Part shown: positions 1 to 7,283 of the stretch, piece after piece
How positions within the stretch are numbered: the stretch's first letter is position 1
Layout of the letters: each line of letters opens with the position of its first letter
Origin: Myxococcales bacterium
GTDB lineage: Bacteria; Myxococcota_A; Polyangia; Polyangiales; Polyangiaceae
DNA: 64,000 nucleotides
Direction of reading: 5' to 3'
Assembly (NCBI GenBank): GCA_025359105.1
Contig: JANYHK010000032.1
Span: 1-64,000 of the forward strand
Program-made: the position numbers and the translations under genes
The notes under the pieces: model-generated
The model's database searches: none
Told to the model about the DNA's origin: nothing
Seen by the model: the letters and a program-made list of their open reading frames with translations, nothing else

Positions 1-725
1 CCGCCCGGCAAGGTGAGGCGCGGCGGGCCGCCGTACGCGCGATCTCCGAGCAGCGGCGCTCCGGCGTGGCCCGCGTGGACCCGGATCTGGTGAGTCCGCC
101 CGGTCTCCGGCGCGAGCGCGAGAAGGGCCTGGCCGCCCGGCGCCGTCGCCACGAGCGCATACCGCGTCCGCGCGTGTGTCGGCTCGCGGCCGTCGACCTG
201 GCGGCGACGCGGATCTTTCGCGCGGCCGATCCGCGCGTCCCAGGCGCCCCGCTCGGGCGCCGGCGCGCGTGCTGCGATCGCGAAGTAGCGGCGTGCATAG
301 GAGCCGTCGTCGCGCGCCTTCTTCATGCGCGCGGCGGCGTCGGGCGACAGCGCGAAGACCACGACCCCGCTCACCTCGCGATCGAGGCGCGACGTCGGGT
401 GCACGCGCGCCTCCGGCATCCCGGCGATTCGGGCCGCGTGCGCGAGGAGCGCGTGCGAGGCGCCGCCGTGATCGGGGATCGTCGGGATTCCGGCGGGCTT
501 GAGCAGCGCCAGAAGGTCGTCCGCCCGCGCGAGGACGGCGACGTCGTCTACCTGCGTCGCGGCGGGCGGCGCGAGCGTCACTTCGTCGCCGGCGAAGATC
601 GCGAAGCTTGCATCTTGCACGCGTTTCCGACCGACGAAAACACGGCCTTCGGCGATCGCGGCCGGATCGCGCACGAGCCCCACCAGCGGCCCCTCCGCTG
701 CCCGCGTGACGCGCCAGCGCTTCAC
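1..725 (-). CDS. RluA-family RNA pseudouridine synthase (3' part beyond the left edge)
   Basis: The protein isomerises uridine to pseudouridine in rRNA or tRNA. Read on the minus strand from a GTG at 725, the frame is open to the window edge. An S4-like N-terminal segment (GRVFVGRKRV, about residues 26-35) precedes the catalytic loop HPTSRLDREVSG, which fits the family pattern HRLDxxTSG; the Asp is the expected catalytic residue. Further on, ETGRTHQIRVH and LGDRAYGG are the standard RluA C-terminal motifs. The start follows the stop codon of the upstream gene by one base, so the two genes are probably co-transcribed. The family is clear; which RNA site is modified cannot be said. It is complete except for a short C-terminus. 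Confidence 0.88.
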   Translation of the reverse strand, partial: MKRWRVTRAAEGPLVGLVRDPAAIAEGRVFVGRKRVQDASFAIFAGDEVTLAPPAATQVDDVAVLARADDLLALLKPAGIPTIPDHGGASHALLAHAARIAGMPEARVHPTSRLDREVSGVVVFALSPDAAARMKKARDDGSYARRYFAIAARAPAPERGAWDARIGRAKDPRRRQVDGREPTHARTRYALVATAPGGQALLALAPETGRTHQIRVHAGHAGAPLLGDRAYGGPPRLTLPG

Positions 726-726
726 G

Positions 727-3372
727 TCACGCCTTGGCCAGGCGCTCGACCACGCCGCGATCGCCGTCGACGCGGAGGAGATCGCCGGTCTTGAGCGCGC
801 GCGTGACGCCGGGAACGTTCACGACGCTGGGCACGCCGAACTCCCTCGCGACGACCGCCGCGTGCGAGAGGGGGCCGCCTAGCTCGGTCACGACGCCGGC
901 CGCGAGCGGAAAGAGCGGGGTCCAGCCGACGTCGGTGGTGTGAACGACGAGGATCTCGCCGGGCATGAGCTCGCCCATGTTGTCGGGGCCACGCAGCACG
1001 CGAGCGCGCCCTTCGACGACGCCACCCGACGCGGGCAAGCCCCGCAGCGTGTCGCCGCTCGCGGGCGGAAGGACGACGGGGGGCGGCGCGCCGGTGAACG
1101 TCGGCGGCGGGTCGGGGCGGGCCTGGTCGCGCGCGAACTCCGCTCGACGCGCGCGCACGAGCGGCGCGAGATCGGTGCGCGAGGTCTTGAGCGCGTGGAC
1201 GAGCTCGTCCACCGTGAAGAAAAAGACGCTGGGGATCTGCGCCACCTGCGCGCCGGCTTTGGCGTAGGCGAGCTGGTCGTCGGCGAGGTCCGGCGAGAGG
1301 CGCAAGAGGCGGCGGTCGGCGTCGAGAGCGGCCTCGCGCATCATGCCGAGCACGCGGGTCACCCACGTGCGCATCCGCTCCCGCAGCCGCGCCGATTTCT
1401 GCGCGCGAGCGACGAGGTGACGCACGGCCGTCTGCTCGATGAGCGAGAGGCGGGGAAGCAGCTTCGCCATCTCGGCGTCCGCATGCGCCTTCGCGCGTGC
1501 GATCTGCGCCTCGAGATCACGAGCCTCCCCGCGCAGCGAGACGCGCACCATGGTCAGCACCGGCCGCGCATCCTCCCGCCAGCGCGGCGTCGACAGCTCG
1601 GCCTCGCGCACCGCGCGGTCGCCGTACAGCTCGAAGTAGCTCTGCAGCGCGCGCCGCGTGGGGCCGTCGGGGATCGCGTCCATGCCGGTGGTGCTCTCCT
1701 TCTCGAGCGCTGCGCGCGCCTCCGGCTCCCGGCGCGCGAGCGCGACGACGCGGAGGATGCCGATCGCCGGCCGTGCGCTCTCCAGATCGCGAATGCCGCT
1801 CGTGAGCCCCTGCGCGAGGCGCTCGGCGCCGATCGGCGCGACGCGGGCCAGCAACATCTTGAGGGCCAGGTGCGTCCCCAGCGTGCTCGACGCGCACGTG
1901 AGCATGACGTTGCCGGTGCGCTCGAGGAGCCCCTGCAGATCGCGGAGCGTCCGCGCGAGGCCGTCGTCCGGCAGGATCGCGAGATCGAGCGCGCTGTGGA
2001 TGCGCTGCGCCTTCTCGGCGAACGCCTCGAACTTGGCGACCTCGTCGTCGAGCCGGAGCTGCTCCTTCATGAGGCGCGTCGCCGTGAGCGGCAGGCGCGC
2101 GTAGAAGCCGCGGCGCGACACGTCGGCGACCTGCAGCGCGAGCTCGTCGCCGCCTGCACCACCCCCCAGCTCGACGAGCGTGCGCGGATCGAGCCACGGC
2201 ACCTGCGCGGCGATCCGCATGAACTGCGACAGGTTCAGGTAAAAGCGGCCGTAGACGTTGCCGACGAGGTGCGCGTGCCTCGGCACGGTGCAGCCGAGGG
2301 CGGCGAACGCGCTGCGAAAACCGGTGTCGCTGAACGATCCGGCGATCGACCAGGTGAGGTGCGTCGCGACGCCGGGCAGCGCCTCGCCGACGTTCGCGTT
2401 GCTCCATACCGTCGTCTCATCGCCGCCCTCGGGGAAGCCGCGCCCGGTGATGGGGCGCGCCTGCACGAGCCAGATGCGCGTGTCGTCGCACGCGAACTCG
2501 ACGTCCCACGGGACGCGTTCGAGCTTCTCCAGGCGCAGCGCGATCTCGGCGAGCTCGACTAGGCGCGCGTCGGACAGGGCGGGCGCGTCGGGCGCGGCGA
2601 CGGGGATGTCCGCGAGGCCGTCGGGCGTGACGACGGAGGCGCGCGTCTTGTGCGCGATCATCGCCTCCATCGTGCGGCCGCGGGCGTCGATGCGGAGCAT
2701 GTCGGGCGTCGCGACGCCGTCGACGACCGGCGACCCCAGGCCGAACCCGGCGTTGATGATGCGCTCGTCGCCGCTCCCGCTGCGCCGATCGGGCGCGCGC
2801 GTGAACATGACGCCGGCGGCCCGCGCTTCGACGATGCGCTGCAGCACGACCGCCATCCCCACGTCCTTGACCCCGCGCGCGGCCAGGTAGGCGAGCGCCC
2901 GTCCCGACGCGATCGAAGCCCACACGGCCCGCACCGCTTGCGCCAGGTCGGCGACACCACGCACACCTAGGCGCGTCTCGGCGAGGCCCGCCATCGACAC
3001 GAGCGCGCCGTCCTCGCAGGTGGCGCTCGAGCGCACGGCGAGGCCCCAGGGGCACGTGCGCTCGATGCGGCGCCACAGGTCAGCGAGCTCGGCCTCTAGC
3101 CCCTTCGGCAGCGGAGCATTCAGGATCTCCTGGCGCGCCTCCGCCGCGCGCGCATAGCCGGCCCGCCCCGCGGCGGCGCGCAGGAGGGACCGCGGCTCAC
3201 ATCCCGGCGACAGCTCGCGGATCGCCGCCTCGAACGACTCCTGCGGAATGACCCACGCTTCGGGGACCGCGAAATCGTTCTTCAAGAGCCACGCGAGCCC
3301 TGCCGCCTTCCCGCCTACGACCCGCGGGTCCGCGCGCTTTTTTGCTAGCGACTCCAGCGAAAGGAGCGTCAC
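727..3372 (-). CDS. PEP synthase-like / rifampin phosphotransferase-like enzyme
   Basis: This belongs to the PEP-utilising phosphotransferase superfamily. An ATP-grasp N-domain starts with GGKAAGL (about residues 20-26), has RSSATCEDG near 114-122 and closes with QARPIT near 304-309. A long helical middle part opens with SNANVGEALPG, and a C-terminal swivelling domain carries GGPLSHAAVVAREFG with the phospho-accepting His near 837. The PEP-binding TIM barrel of PpsA or PPDK is absent, so the order (ATP domain, middle domain, His domain, about 880 residues) matches rifampin phosphotransferase and its many relatives of unknown substrate. The frame is open to an ATG-less start at 3417, but GTG 3372 is preferred: the protein then begins where the family begins, and a TATGAT box lies at 3406-3411. 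It ends one base before the pseudouridine synthase start. Confidence 0.8.
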   Translation of the reverse strand: MTLLSLESLAKKRADPRVVGGKAAGLAWLLKNDFAVPEAWVIPQESFEAAIRELSPGCEPRSLLRAAAGRAGYARAAEARQEILNAPLPKGLEAELADLWRRIERTCPWGLAVRSSATCEDGALVSMAGLAETRLGVRGVADLAQAVRAVWASIASGRALAYLAARGVKDVGMAVVLQRIVEARAAGVMFTRAPDRRSGSGDERIINAGFGLGSPVVDGVATPDMLRIDARGRTMEAMIAHKTRASVVTPDGLADIPVAAPDAPALSDARLVELAEIALRLEKLERVPWDVEFACDDTRIWLVQARPITGRGFPEGGDETTVWSNANVGEALPGVATHLTWSIAGSFSDTGFRSAFAALGCTVPRHAHLVGNVYGRFYLNLSQFMRIAAQVPWLDPRTLVELGGGAGGDELALQVADVSRRGFYARLPLTATRLMKEQLRLDDEVAKFEAFAEKAQRIHSALDLAILPDDGLARTLRDLQGLLERTGNVMLTCASSTLGTHLALKMLLARVAPIGAERLAQGLTSGIRDLESARPAIGILRVVALARREPEARAALEKESTTGMDAIPDGPTRRALQSYFELYGDRAVREAELSTPRWREDARPVLTMVRVSLRGEARDLEAQIARAKAHADAEMAKLLPRLSLIEQTAVRHLVARAQKSARLRERMRTWVTRVLGMMREAALDADRRLLRLSPDLADDQLAYAKAGAQVAQIPSVFFFTVDELVHALKTSRTDLAPLVRARRAEFARDQARPDPPPTFTGAPPPVVLPPASGDTLRGLPASGGVVEGRARVLRGPDNMGELMPGEILVVHTTDVGWTPLFPLAAGVVTELGGPLSHAAVVAREFGVPSVVNVPGVTRALKTGDLLRVDGDRGVVERLAKA

Positions 3373-3405
3373 GCGATCACCGGTGCTAGCGCCATGCTCG
3401 GCGGC

Positions 3406-3411
3406 ATCATA
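3406..3411 (-). promoter_or_regulatory. -10-like box before the PEP synthase-like gene
   Basis: TATGAT on the minus strand matches TATAAT at five of six bases and sits 33 bases before the GTG at 3372. No convincing -35 was found at 16-18 bases spacing. Its position supports the start at 3372 over the longer frame to 3417, which would overlap the box. Confidence 0.35.
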
Positions 3412-3468
3412 CCCCAATGGGCGGCCGCGGCATTTCGAGGTGCTACCCCGGCGAAGCGCGTTCGACCG

Positions 3469-3505
3469 ATGGCAACCGTTCCATCCAAAGGACGGCTGCT
3501 ATAGG
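3469..3505 (+). promoter_or_regulatory. Imperfect inverted repeat ending in an extended -10 (TGCTATAGG)
   Basis: Arms ATGGCAACCGT (3469-3479) and ACGGCTGCTATAG (3492-3504) pair imperfectly around a 12-base loop. The right arm ends in an extended -10 element eight bases before the GTG start at 3514. The same arms with the same loop length recur at 27448-27483. Confidence 0.45.
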
Positions 3506-3513
3506 TTGGCGGC

Positions 3514-4182
3514 GTGAAACCCTGGGAGCTACTGGGTGAGGCGCGGACGCCCGAAGGCGGGCTCATGACCCTCTCGCGTCGCGACGCCGAGTACGTGATC
3601 CGCCTCGACGGCAAGGATCTCATGGGGAGCCGCATGATGGGCTCCGAGCAGGCGCTCGCCACGCTCGGTTGCGAACGCGCGAGGACGAAGCAGGGTGCGG
3701 TGGTCCTCGTCGGCGGGCTCGGCATGGGATTCACCGCGCGCACGGCGCTCGATCTCTTGCCCGCCGACGCCACGCTGGTCATCTCGGAGCTCATGCCCAT
3801 CGTCGTCGAGTGGAACAAGGGACCGCTCGGGCCCCTGGCGGATCACGTGCTCCGCGACCCGCGCGTCCGCATCGAAATCGGCGACGTCGGCGTGCTGCTT
3901 CGCAATAGCCCAGGCGCCTACGACGCCCTCCTCCTCGACATCGACAACGGCCCTGCTGCGTTCACGCAGAGCTCCAACGCCAACCTCTACGACGAGGCCG
4001 GCCTCCGCGCGTCGCGCGCCGCGCTGCGGCCAGCGGGCATCTACGCGGTCTGGGGCGCGGCGGACGATCGCGGCTTCGACGCGCGCCTTCGCAAGCACGG
4101 CTTCGCGGCGGAGACGCACCACGTCCGCGGCCGCGCCAAACAGGGCGGACCCCGCCACGCGGTCTTCGTCGGACGGCTGTAG
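3514..4182 (+). CDS. Spermidine synthase-fold (SAM-dependent methyltransferase-like) protein
   Basis: The 222-residue protein has the Rossmann core of the spermidine synthase/class I methyltransferase family. VVLVGGLGMGFTART (about residues 63-77) is the nucleotide-binding glycine loop. VISELMP has the acidic residue that binds the ribose in this fold, RIEIGDVG is the next conserved strand and acidic turn, and ALLLDIDNGP is in the place of the catalytic DAF/DxxD strand of spermidine synthases. The N-terminal beta domain is very short, so polyamine synthesis is doubtful and a small-molecule methyltransferase is equally possible. GTG is the start codon; it lies eight bases after a TATAGG box, with no Shine-Dalgarno sequence, so the transcript may be leaderless. 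It is transcribed divergently from the PEP synthase-like gene. Confidence 0.72.
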   Translation: MKPWELLGEARTPEGGLMTLSRRDAEYVIRLDGKDLMGSRMMGSEQALATLGCERARTKQGAVVLVGGLGMGFTARTALDLLPADATLVISELMPIVVEWNKGPLGPLADHVLRDPRVRIEIGDVGVLLRNSPGAYDALLLDIDNGPAAFTQSSNANLYDEAGLRASRAALRPAGIYAVWGAADDRGFDARLRKHGFAAETHHVRGRAKQGGPRHAVFVGRL

Positions 4183-4194
4183 TCGAGGGCGGGG

Positions 4195-5157
4195 CTACTT
4201 CCGCCGTAGCACGCGATCGTGCCAGGCGAGCAGCTCGTAGCTGCCGGGCCCGCGGTTGAACGCGTAGTCGTGGGGGCCAGGGACGTCGGCGAACTCGTGC
4301 TCGACACCGCCCGCGCGCCACGCCTGCGAGACGCGACTGATGGCGCCGTTGTAGTAGTCGTCGTGGCTCGTCGTGAGACGGAGCGCCATGCCCGGCTTCT
4401 TCTTCCGGGCGTAGCGGGCGAGATCCGTCCACTCCTGCGCCTGATCCTCGAACAGCGCGGGCTGCAGCGCGCCGACGGCGCCGAACGCCTCGGGAAACGA
4501 GAACCCCACGCGGAGCGCCGTCGCACCGCCGAGCGACACGCCGTCGATGCCCGTCGCCTCGATCGACGCAATCGCGGGCGTCTCCCGGCGAACGCGCGGC
4601 AGGAACGTCTCGACGATCCACTTGCCGTAGGCACGCACGTCCTTGAACGTTCGCAAGTCCAGATCGGGGACGTACGGGCAGGCGACGATGAGCCCGCCGA
4701 ACGGGTGAGCAGCGAGATCTACGTTCAGCTGCGCCAGCCGCGCGTCGTCGACGAAGCCCTCGAGATCGGCCGCGGTCACGGGGGGCGACGCGATGCGCTC
4801 GATCGCGTGCGCGAGCGCGTAGTCGCGCGGCCACCCGAAGGCGCCGCGGTCGGGGCCCTTGAGCGCCTCCCCGCGGCCGTGCAGCGCGACGACGACCGGA
4901 AAGCGCGTCCCTGCCGGGCCCCAGGTCGGCACCAGGATCGCGGCGGTCTGCGGGCCGCCGGCGTCGGGCTCGAACGTCATCGTGACCAGGCGCGACGAGC
5001 CTCGCATCCCCGCGTCGAGCATCGGAAGGGGCGCGCTCGAAGGCGCGAGCACCGAGGTCGGCGGCTCCTTCTTCGAGCACGCGGTTGCCGCGGCGCCCGC
5101 GGCCCCCGCGGCCCCCAGTAGAAGCGCACGACGCGAGAGCCGCGGAGCCCGGCTCAT
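4195..5157 (-). CDS. TAT-exported lipoprotein esterase / alpha-beta hydrolase
   Basis: The N-terminus carries twin arginines (LSRRALLLG) and a lipobox ending ATAC with Cys27, so export folded through TAT and lipid anchoring are expected. The hydrolase core shows an oxyanion-side HGRGEA near 93-98, the nucleophile elbow GVSLGG with Ser208, and a late His in GPHDYAF (His296). This is the layout of the PHB-depolymerase/feruloyl-esterase/enterochelin-esterase-like group. The substrate is unknown. The ATG overlaps the TGA of the upstream small gene as ATGA, so translation is coupled to it. Two of the nearby minus-strand proteins have no recognised function, which leaves the role of this enzyme open. 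Confidence 0.75.
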   Translation of the reverse strand: MSRAPRLSRRALLLGAAGAAGAAATACSKKEPPTSVLAPSSAPLPMLDAGMRGSSRLVTMTFEPDAGGPQTAAILVPTWGPAGTRFPVVVALHGRGEALKGPDRGAFGWPRDYALAHAIERIASPPVTAADLEGFVDDARLAQLNVDLAAHPFGGLIVACPYVPDLDLRTFKDVRAYGKWIVETFLPRVRRETPAIASIEATGIDGVSLGGATALRVGFSFPEAFGAVGALQPALFEDQAQEWTDLARYARKKKPGMALRLTTSHDDYYNGAISRVSQAWRAGGVEHEFADVPGPHDYAFNRGPGSYELLAWHDRVLRRK

Positions 5158-5534
5158 TCGTCGCTGGGCGCAGGCACGCTGCCGGCGGCCTGGCGGACGA
5201 GATCGGCGATCTGCGGATCGTGCACGATCTTGTCGCGGAGAACGTCGCGGATGTGAGCGAGCTCCGACGCGTGGAGCCCCTTCAGGTGCGACGTGGCCTC
5301 GTCGAGCTTGCGGTCGACGTACTGGTTCACGTCGATCTTCCCGGCGCGGAGCTCGCCCAGCGGGCCGCTGGCGACCGCCTGGGTCGCGTCGGCCTTGTGT
5401 GCGGCGCCGGCCGGTCCGCCGGCGTCCGTCGCGCCGACTTCGAACGTCTTGGTGGGCGCGGCCGCGTCGGGCCCGCCTACGCCGGTCGCCTGCGGCGGGA
5501 TGCCTCCACCTTTTCCGACGGGATCAATCGGCAT
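5154..5534 (-). CDS. Small unknown protein with Gly/Pro-rich N-terminus and helical C-terminus
   Basis: The 126-residue product has no signal peptide. Residues 1-55 are Gly/Pro/Ala-rich and probably disordered. Residues about 57-118 (GELRAGKIDVNQYVDRKLD onward) look like a compact helical bundle with regularly spaced Leu, Ile and Val. I do not recognise the family. Short secreted or chaperone-bound proteins of type III secretion loci have a similar disordered-then-helical build, but no secretion apparatus gene is in the window. The ATG at 5534 has AGGAG upstream. The stop overlaps the start of the lipoprotein esterase (ATGA), and 55 bases separate it from the next gene upstream, so the three are probably one operon. 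Confidence 0.65.
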   Translation of the reverse strand: MPIDPVGKGGGIPPQATGVGGPDAAAPTKTFEVGATDAGGPAGAAHKADATQAVASGPLGELRAGKIDVNQYVDRKLDEATSHLKGLHASELAHIRDVLRDKIVHDPQIADLVRQAAGSVPAPSDE

Positions 5535-5589
5535 GACCAGCTCCTAGCTTACAGCTCGAAGGAAGCGAACGCGAGGGGGGCGCCGATCG

Positions 5590-6093
5590 TCAGCGGACGT
5601 TGCCGATCGCGGTCTTGACCGTGTCGTGTTCGGCCTTGAGGACGTTGGAGAGCGCTGTAAACGAGCGGTTCTGCGCGTTCACCTGCTCCTGGATCTGCAG
5701 GTAGTAGAGGTTCATGTCCTGGCTCTGCTGGAGCGACGACTCGAGGCTCCCGTCGCCCGGCGCACCAGGGCTGCCGCCGACGCCGACGCCGCCGAGCCCG
5801 CCCGCACCGACGCCGACCCCGCCGGGGCCCTCGGGGTTCGCGAGGGCCGCGTTGCCGCCGCCGCCGCCGAACGGGCGGGTGATCGACATGGTCGACGCCG
5901 ACGCGCCCGCGCCACGGATGGCGACCGCCATCATCGGCCCCCCGGGCAATGCGCGCAGGGCGCTCTCAGCGCCGCTGACGACGCTCCTCGCCATGACCTC
6001 GGAGAAGCGGACGCGCACCGGCGGCGGGGTGAGTCGGGCCGCCGTGGCGACAGCGGTGACGTCGGGGCGAGGGCCGGTTCCATTGATGTCCAT
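5590..6093 (-). CDS. Small unknown protein with Gly-rich middle and amphipathic C-terminal helix
   Basis: Start ATG 6093 is chosen because GGAGAAG lies just before it; the longer open frame to 6354 has no such site. The 167-residue protein has three parts: an N-terminal part with a helix (RVRFSEVMARSVVSGAESAL), a Gly-rich stretch (about residues 75-115), and a long helix (SQDMNLYYLQIQEQVNAQNR and following) reaching the C-terminus. The last helix has heptad-like spacing and is reminiscent of inner-rod or needle-type export substrates, but this is an impression only. It heads the three-gene minus-strand cluster with the other small protein and the TAT lipoprotein. Confidence 0.6.
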   Translation of the reverse strand: MDINGTGPRPDVTAVATAARLTPPPVRVRFSEVMARSVVSGAESALRALPGGPMMAVAIRGAGASASTMSITRPFGGGGGNAALANPEGPGGVGVGAGGLGGVGVGGSPGAPGDGSLESSLQQSQDMNLYYLQIQEQVNAQNRSFTALSNVLKAEHDTVKTAIGNVR

Positions 6094-6323
6094 GATCGCT
6101 TCTCCTTCGGGCGTGGTGGGGTTGCGTGTGAGGAGAGAGCAGTGGCGGTGGCCGTGCTCCCGTCTTCCCTGCCCCATCGGCACCGACGCAAAAGCGTTGC
6201 GTGAAAAGCGCACCGTCCGACGCAACGAAGGCACAGTCGAGGCGCCCACGCCGCTCCACGCGCACGAACGGCCGTGTTTCGGCCGCGATTCCATTCGGCA
6301 CGCTTCTTGGAAAAGGAGTGGCC

Positions 6324-7250
6324 ATGCGCCAGTCGAAAGTCGCCCTCGCGGCACCCATGCTCCTTGCCGTGACAGTCTTCTCCTTCTTCCCGACGGTGGC
6401 GCGCGCAGAGGGCCCGGCCGACGGCGTCCTGTCGTGCGCGACCGGTCCGCACAGCGGCACGTTCGACGGGGAGGCCGAGACCGCCACGGAGATGGTATGC
6501 GCGGAGCTGCGGCACGCCGGCGCGCGCGGACCGCACGTCGTGACCGTGAGCAAGCTCGGCGCGGCCACGTTCCTGTCTGTCACCGATGGGGCCGGCGACT
6601 CGCGGAGGCTTCAGATAGCCGGGCTCGAGGAGGTCCCGGTCGCCGCGCCGCGCCTCGCGACCGCCGTCACGCGCAAGACGTCGATCGCGGCCACGCAGCA
6701 GGTCGACAACATCGTCGACGAGGAGCAGCGCGTCCTGAAGACCCAGAGGGGCGACATGCTCGCGGGCGCGGGCCTCGGGGCGATGCACATCGCCGGCGCC
6801 GCGATGCTGCCCGCCATCAACCTCCGCGCCGCGTACGAGACGACGAGCTTCGCGGCCGTCGCCGATCTCCGCTACGGCTTCGGCAGCGAGTCGAACGACT
6901 CCTCGGCGCTCACGCTCGGCATCGGCGGCCGCTACTTCCTGGGCAAGCGCGACATCGCACCGTTCGTCGGCGGCGGCATGTCGTACTCGAGCCAGTCGTT
7001 CGATACGCGCTCCGACGGAAACTATGGCCGGTGGTACGGCAGCAACGGCGGCGCCGGCGCGTATGGTGAGCTCGGCGTGGAGGCCCTGCGCACGCACAAG
7101 AGCCGGCTCGCGCTCGATCTGCGCGCCGACGTGCCGTTCTACGTCGTGTCGCTCGAGCACTCGACCGGGGCGCGCGATGCCATGCAACGCAAGAGCATCT
7201 ACTCGGTGCCCATCTCGTTCGCGCTCGCGTACTCCTACCGGGGCATCTAG
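6324..7250 (+). CDS. Secreted protein with outer-membrane beta-barrel-like C-terminal half
   Basis: ATG 6324 is preferred because AAGGAG precedes it and a clean signal peptide follows (hydrophobic core AAPMLLAVTVFSFF, cleavage after ARA). The frame is open further upstream but without these signs. The mature N-terminal part (about 30-145) is soluble. From about residue 150, alternating hydrophobic and polar strands such as INLRAAYETTSFAAVADLRYG and ALTLGIGGRYFLG, an end-to-end glycine/aromatic pattern and a final aromatic-rich strand (FALAYSYRGI) suggest an eight-stranded outer-membrane barrel. The function is unknown. It is transcribed divergently from the 5590-6093 cluster, sharing about 230 bases of upstream DNA. 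Confidence 0.7.
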   Translation: MRQSKVALAAPMLLAVTVFSFFPTVARAEGPADGVLSCATGPHSGTFDGEAETATEMVCAELRHAGARGPHVVTVSKLGAATFLSVTDGAGDSRRLQIAGLEEVPVAAPRLATAVTRKTSIAATQQVDNIVDEEQRVLKTQRGDMLAGAGLGAMHIAGAAMLPAINLRAAYETTSFAAVADLRYGFGSESNDSSALTLGIGGRYFLGKRDIAPFVGGGMSYSSQSFDTRSDGNYGRWYGSNGGAGAYGELGVEALRTHKSRLALDLRADVPFYVVSLEHSTGARDAMQRKSIYSVPISFALAYSYRGI

Positions 7251-7283
7251 CGATCCTCGCACCGGCTCACTGCTTCCAGAGGC

